Shown in pieces: positions 61,583 to 64,000 of a stretch of DNA of 64,000 nucleotides. Every line of letters begins with the position of its first letter. Position 1 is the stretch's first letter. This DNA is from DASZYT01 sp035545275. Lineage in GTDB: Bacteria; Patescibacteriota; Saccharimonadia; Saccharimonadales; UBA4665. The DNA lies in NCBI GenBank assembly GCA_035545275.1, contig DASZYT010000004.1, forward strand, positions 1 through 64,000, read 5' to 3'. Below the pieces are notes generated by a model. The model saw only the letters and a list, made by a program, of their open reading frames with translations, was not told where the DNA came from and searched no databases. A program made the translations under genes and the position numbers.

Positions 61583-61708
61583 CTCGATTCACTATTTGTA
61601 ACATTATACTGTTTACGCTTAGTTCGTCGCAAATCATTCTTATTTATATATATGTTATGTGGCCCGCGTACGTTGCAAAAAATGGCTGCATCGTCGACAA
61701 TAATCGTT

Positions 61709-62461
61709 ATGCTGAAGTTGGTGCGCTGGGGGAGTTTGGGAATATTGCTGGTGGTGGCTGTGGCCGCCAGCAGCCGCGTGGTTTTTGCAGCCAACGACCC
61801 TACCCTCAAATCTGCCCACTACCAATTTGAAAATAGTGACTTGGGCGGCGGCGGCATTACTTCGTCCAGCTCGACAAATTACCAAACGGTGTTATCCACC
61901 CAGGACGCCGCCATTGGCCACTCAGGCTCAACCAATTACCAAAACGAGGGCGGCTCTCAAACCACGGCCGACCCGGCTCTTACCTTTACCGTCGATAGCT
62001 CAGGGGCTAGTTTTGGCAGCTTTTCTCCCACCCAGGCAGCAACAGCTACCTCAACATTCTCTGTCTCGGATTACACCAGCTACGGCTACATTGTTATCAT
62101 TACCGGCACACCACCCACCTATGGCACCCACACTATCACGCCCATGGGCACCGATGCTGATGGCGGCCCGCAGGCATCGTCACCGGGCGTCGATCAATTC
62201 GGCATCAACGTAGTCAAGAATACCTCCCCCACTAATTTCGGAGCCGATCCAGACCATGGCCAGTTCGGCATCGGCAATGCCGCTACCAACTATGACACCG
62301 ACGGCAAGTTCCGCTATGTCGATGGTGACACCATCGCAGTGGGGCCCAAAAGTTCAGGCGTTACCACCTACACTCTCAGCTATCTCGTCAACGTCAACAG
62401 CCTGACCCCAGGCGGCGAATACCAAAGCGACCTCTCACTCATCTGCATCGCCACCTACTGA
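61709..62461 (+). CDS. Secreted protein, unknown function
   Basis: A 250-residue protein counted from MLKLVRWGSLG, which starts a clear signal peptide (ending VVFAAND). The frame is open further upstream. The mature part is beta-rich with SAHYQFENSDLGGGG and SSTNYQ repeats. I do not recognise it. GACAAT lies 7 nt before the ATG, so leaderless translation is possible. Confidence 0.6.
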   Translation: MLKLVRWGSLGILLVVAVAASSRVVFAANDPTLKSAHYQFENSDLGGGGITSSSSTNYQTVLSTQDAAIGHSGSTNYQNEGGSQTTADPALTFTVDSSGASFGSFSPTQAATATSTFSVSDYTSYGYIVIITGTPPTYGTHTITPMGTDADGGPQASSPGVDQFGINVVKNTSPTNFGADPDHGQFGIGNAATNYDTDGKFRYVDGDTIAVGPKSSGVTTYTLSYLVNVNSLTPGGEYQSDLSLICIATY

Positions 62462-62533
62462 CAAGTTACCCTCATTTGACTTCCGCCTTAGTACACGTTT
62501 ATGCTTATGCTTAAAGTAATGTGGGGGTTGGAC

Positions 62534-63889
62534 ATGCGCCATAAGTCTATAAAAATAAATGGTCAATTGTTATTAATGATCTTATTCTTAATAGCTGTCG
62601 CTGCTGTCACAGGCCGAAACGCGGCCGCAACTATCCCCTACATAAATACGAGGATTGATACCACTTCTAGTGGAGATCAGGTCACGGACAATGGAACTCC
62701 AGGCAACACAAATGTTACCGCAAGTAGCAATGGGAGATACGTATTGTTCGCCTCCATGTCATCACAGCTCGTAAATGGAGACACGAACCGCAGGTTAGAT
62801 TGGTTTGTGAAGGATACGAAACTAAATACAGTGACGCGAGTGGACGTACAAAATAACGGCTCTCAGCTTTCATCTTCTCAAGCTCAAACTTATGCCAAAA
62901 TATCAGCGGACGGTAGATATGTTGTGTTCGATGCCCTGAATGTTAATGGTGAGTTACCTGGCAATAATACAAATAACGTATACGTTAGAGATTTACAAAA
63001 TAATACGACCGAGCTTATCTCACAAAGTACGGCAGGGGTGGCCGCAAACAGTGCTTCATATAACTCATATAGCAACAGCCCATACGACATCAGCGCGGAT
63101 GGGCGTTATGTCGTATTTTCTTCTGATGCAACAAATTTGGTACCGAATGATACAAACGGCTACAGAGATGTGTTTTTACGAGATAGAAAACTTCAGACGA
63201 CAACTATATTAAGCAATACCGATACAAGTACACCCTCTAACGGTTCCAGCGATTATGTCACTATTAGTTGTGATGGTGCATATGTTGCTTTTTTCTCTAC
63301 CGCTACTAATTTAGTGACTGGCGATCCTAATGCCCACTATAGTATTTACGTGGTGGACAGAGCCTCCGGCAATACAATCAAAGACATCATGCCAAACGCT
63401 AACGCCAACGCAGGTCATCAGATAGCATTGTCATGTGATGGTAGCACCTTGTTATTTGGGTCACAGGCCAGCAATCTAGTAGCAAATGATACGAATAATA
63501 TTGCTGATATCTTTGCTTACCACTTGGAAAGTGAAACTGTTGAAAGAATTAATGTATCATCGGGTGGCCAACAGGACATAACATATGAACCAGGTCCATA
63601 TGTCGGGATTAGTTTCAATGGCAGATACGTAACATTTGCGACTAATGGCTCGGCTCTCGTGTCAGGCGACACAAATAATACCAGAGACATATTCATCAGA
63701 GACCTTCAAGATAGAGCAACAGAGAGAGTTAATATGCGCAGCGATGGAACACAAACTATAAGTATGTCTGACAATCCTTTTATCACCGAGGATGGTAGAG
63801 AGGTATTATATGTTTCTAACGATTCTGGGCTCGTCTCTGGCGATACCAACAGGATGGAGGACGTCTTTACTTCGCAAACTGGCTACTAA
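62534..63889 (+). CDS. Secreted TolB-like beta-propeller protein
   Basis: A 451-residue protein counted from MRHKSIKING, which has GGGGG 6 nt upstream and opens a signal peptide (ending AAATIP). About seven repeats of the type ISADGRYVVFSSDATNLVPNDTNGYRDVFLRD make a PD40/WD40-like propeller. Function is unknown; a surface binding role is inferred. The gene is clearly AT-richer than its neighbours, with many AAT, ACA and AGA codons, so recent transfer is possible. Confidence 0.75.
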   Translation: MRHKSIKINGQLLLMILFLIAVAAVTGRNAAATIPYINTRIDTTSSGDQVTDNGTPGNTNVTASSNGRYVLFASMSSQLVNGDTNRRLDWFVKDTKLNTVTRVDVQNNGSQLSSSQAQTYAKISADGRYVVFDALNVNGELPGNNTNNVYVRDLQNNTTELISQSTAGVAANSASYNSYSNSPYDISADGRYVVFSSDATNLVPNDTNGYRDVFLRDRKLQTTTILSNTDTSTPSNGSSDYVTISCDGAYVAFFSTATNLVTGDPNAHYSIYVVDRASGNTIKDIMPNANANAGHQIALSCDGSTLLFGSQASNLVANDTNNIADIFAYHLESETVERINVSSGGQQDITYEPGPYVGISFNGRYVTFATNGSALVSGDTNNTRDIFIRDLQDRATERVNMRSDGTQTISMSDNPFITEDGREVLYVSNDSGLVSGDTNRMEDVFTSQTGY

Positions 63890-63891
63890 GA

Positions 63892-63913
63892 AAAGAGGCC
63901 CTTGGTAGGCTCT
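63892..63913 (+). terminator. Probable terminator of the propeller gene
   Basis: AAGAGGCC and GGCTCTT pair with one bulged base, followed by a weak T run. The rest to 64000 holds no gene that can be judged. Confidence 0.5.
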
Positions 63914-64000
63914 TTACCCTTTAACTCTGTCGTCCGAGAGCTAAAAGGTTACCGAGGTGTGGGCCGAGAGACATCGCAAATGGATGCAGGATTGACGAGT

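Overview
The window comes from a member of Candidatus Saccharibacteria (TM7, Patescibacteria/CPR). The partial 16S rRNA at the left edge matches, base for base as I recall them, the published TM7 primer sites 580F (415-433) and 910R (64-84). Gene layout, very short intergenic gaps and the standard genetic code (TGA used as stop) agree with this. The strain was not identified.

Layout. 1-945: 5' part of 16S rRNA with leader and promoter. 1.3-9.8 kb: gyrB-gyrA, then a large TraG/HerA-like membrane ATPase with a small partner. 9.8-10.4 kb: structured non-coding DNA with a candidate small RNA. 10.4-21 kb: housekeeping genes: yifB, infC (AUC start)-rpmI-rplT, rnpB, an ASCH-RNase H fusion, an M50 protease, rpmB, miaA, an alkyltransferase-like protein, and thrS behind a T-box leader. 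21.2-33 kb: six tRNAs (Val, Gly, Thr, Asp, Arg here; Pro at 14.6 kb), nrdR, a GT2 glycosyltransferase, a PAP2 phosphatase, repetitive secreted proteins, a PfkB kinase, a PPIase, ndk and a XerC/D-type recombinase. 34-46 kb: a complete type IV pilus locus (pilMNO, a small protein, pilB, pilT, pilC, pilA, pilD and four minor pilin-like genes). 46-53 kb: a giant secreted protein and a GC-rich sortase/substrate pair bounded by a 15-bp inverted repeat. 53.4-60.2 kb: a 34-residue mini-prepilin and a divergent F1-ATPase operon. 60-64 kb: membrane and secreted surface proteins.

Two promoter types stand out. Leadered units (rrn, infC, rpmB, gyrB, tRNA-Val, a 38-codon gene) have a -35 like TTGACN, a 17-18 bp spacer, and a -10. 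At least 14 other genes have a -10 (often TGnTAYACT or TGnTACAAT) ending only 6-8 nt before the ATG, with no usable Shine-Dalgarno, so they are probably translated from leaderless mRNAs.

The most unusual system is the F1-like operon at 53.7-60.2 kb. It has b-, delta-, alpha-, gamma-, beta- and epsilon-like genes but no a or c subunit. In their place is a 289-residue membrane protein with an extracytoplasmic domain and a C-terminal helical hairpin that resembles a c subunit without its carboxylate. Alpha and beta carry charged low-complexity tails. A 102-bp MITE-like element with 12-bp terminal inverted repeats and an 8-bp target duplication sits between the gamma and beta genes.
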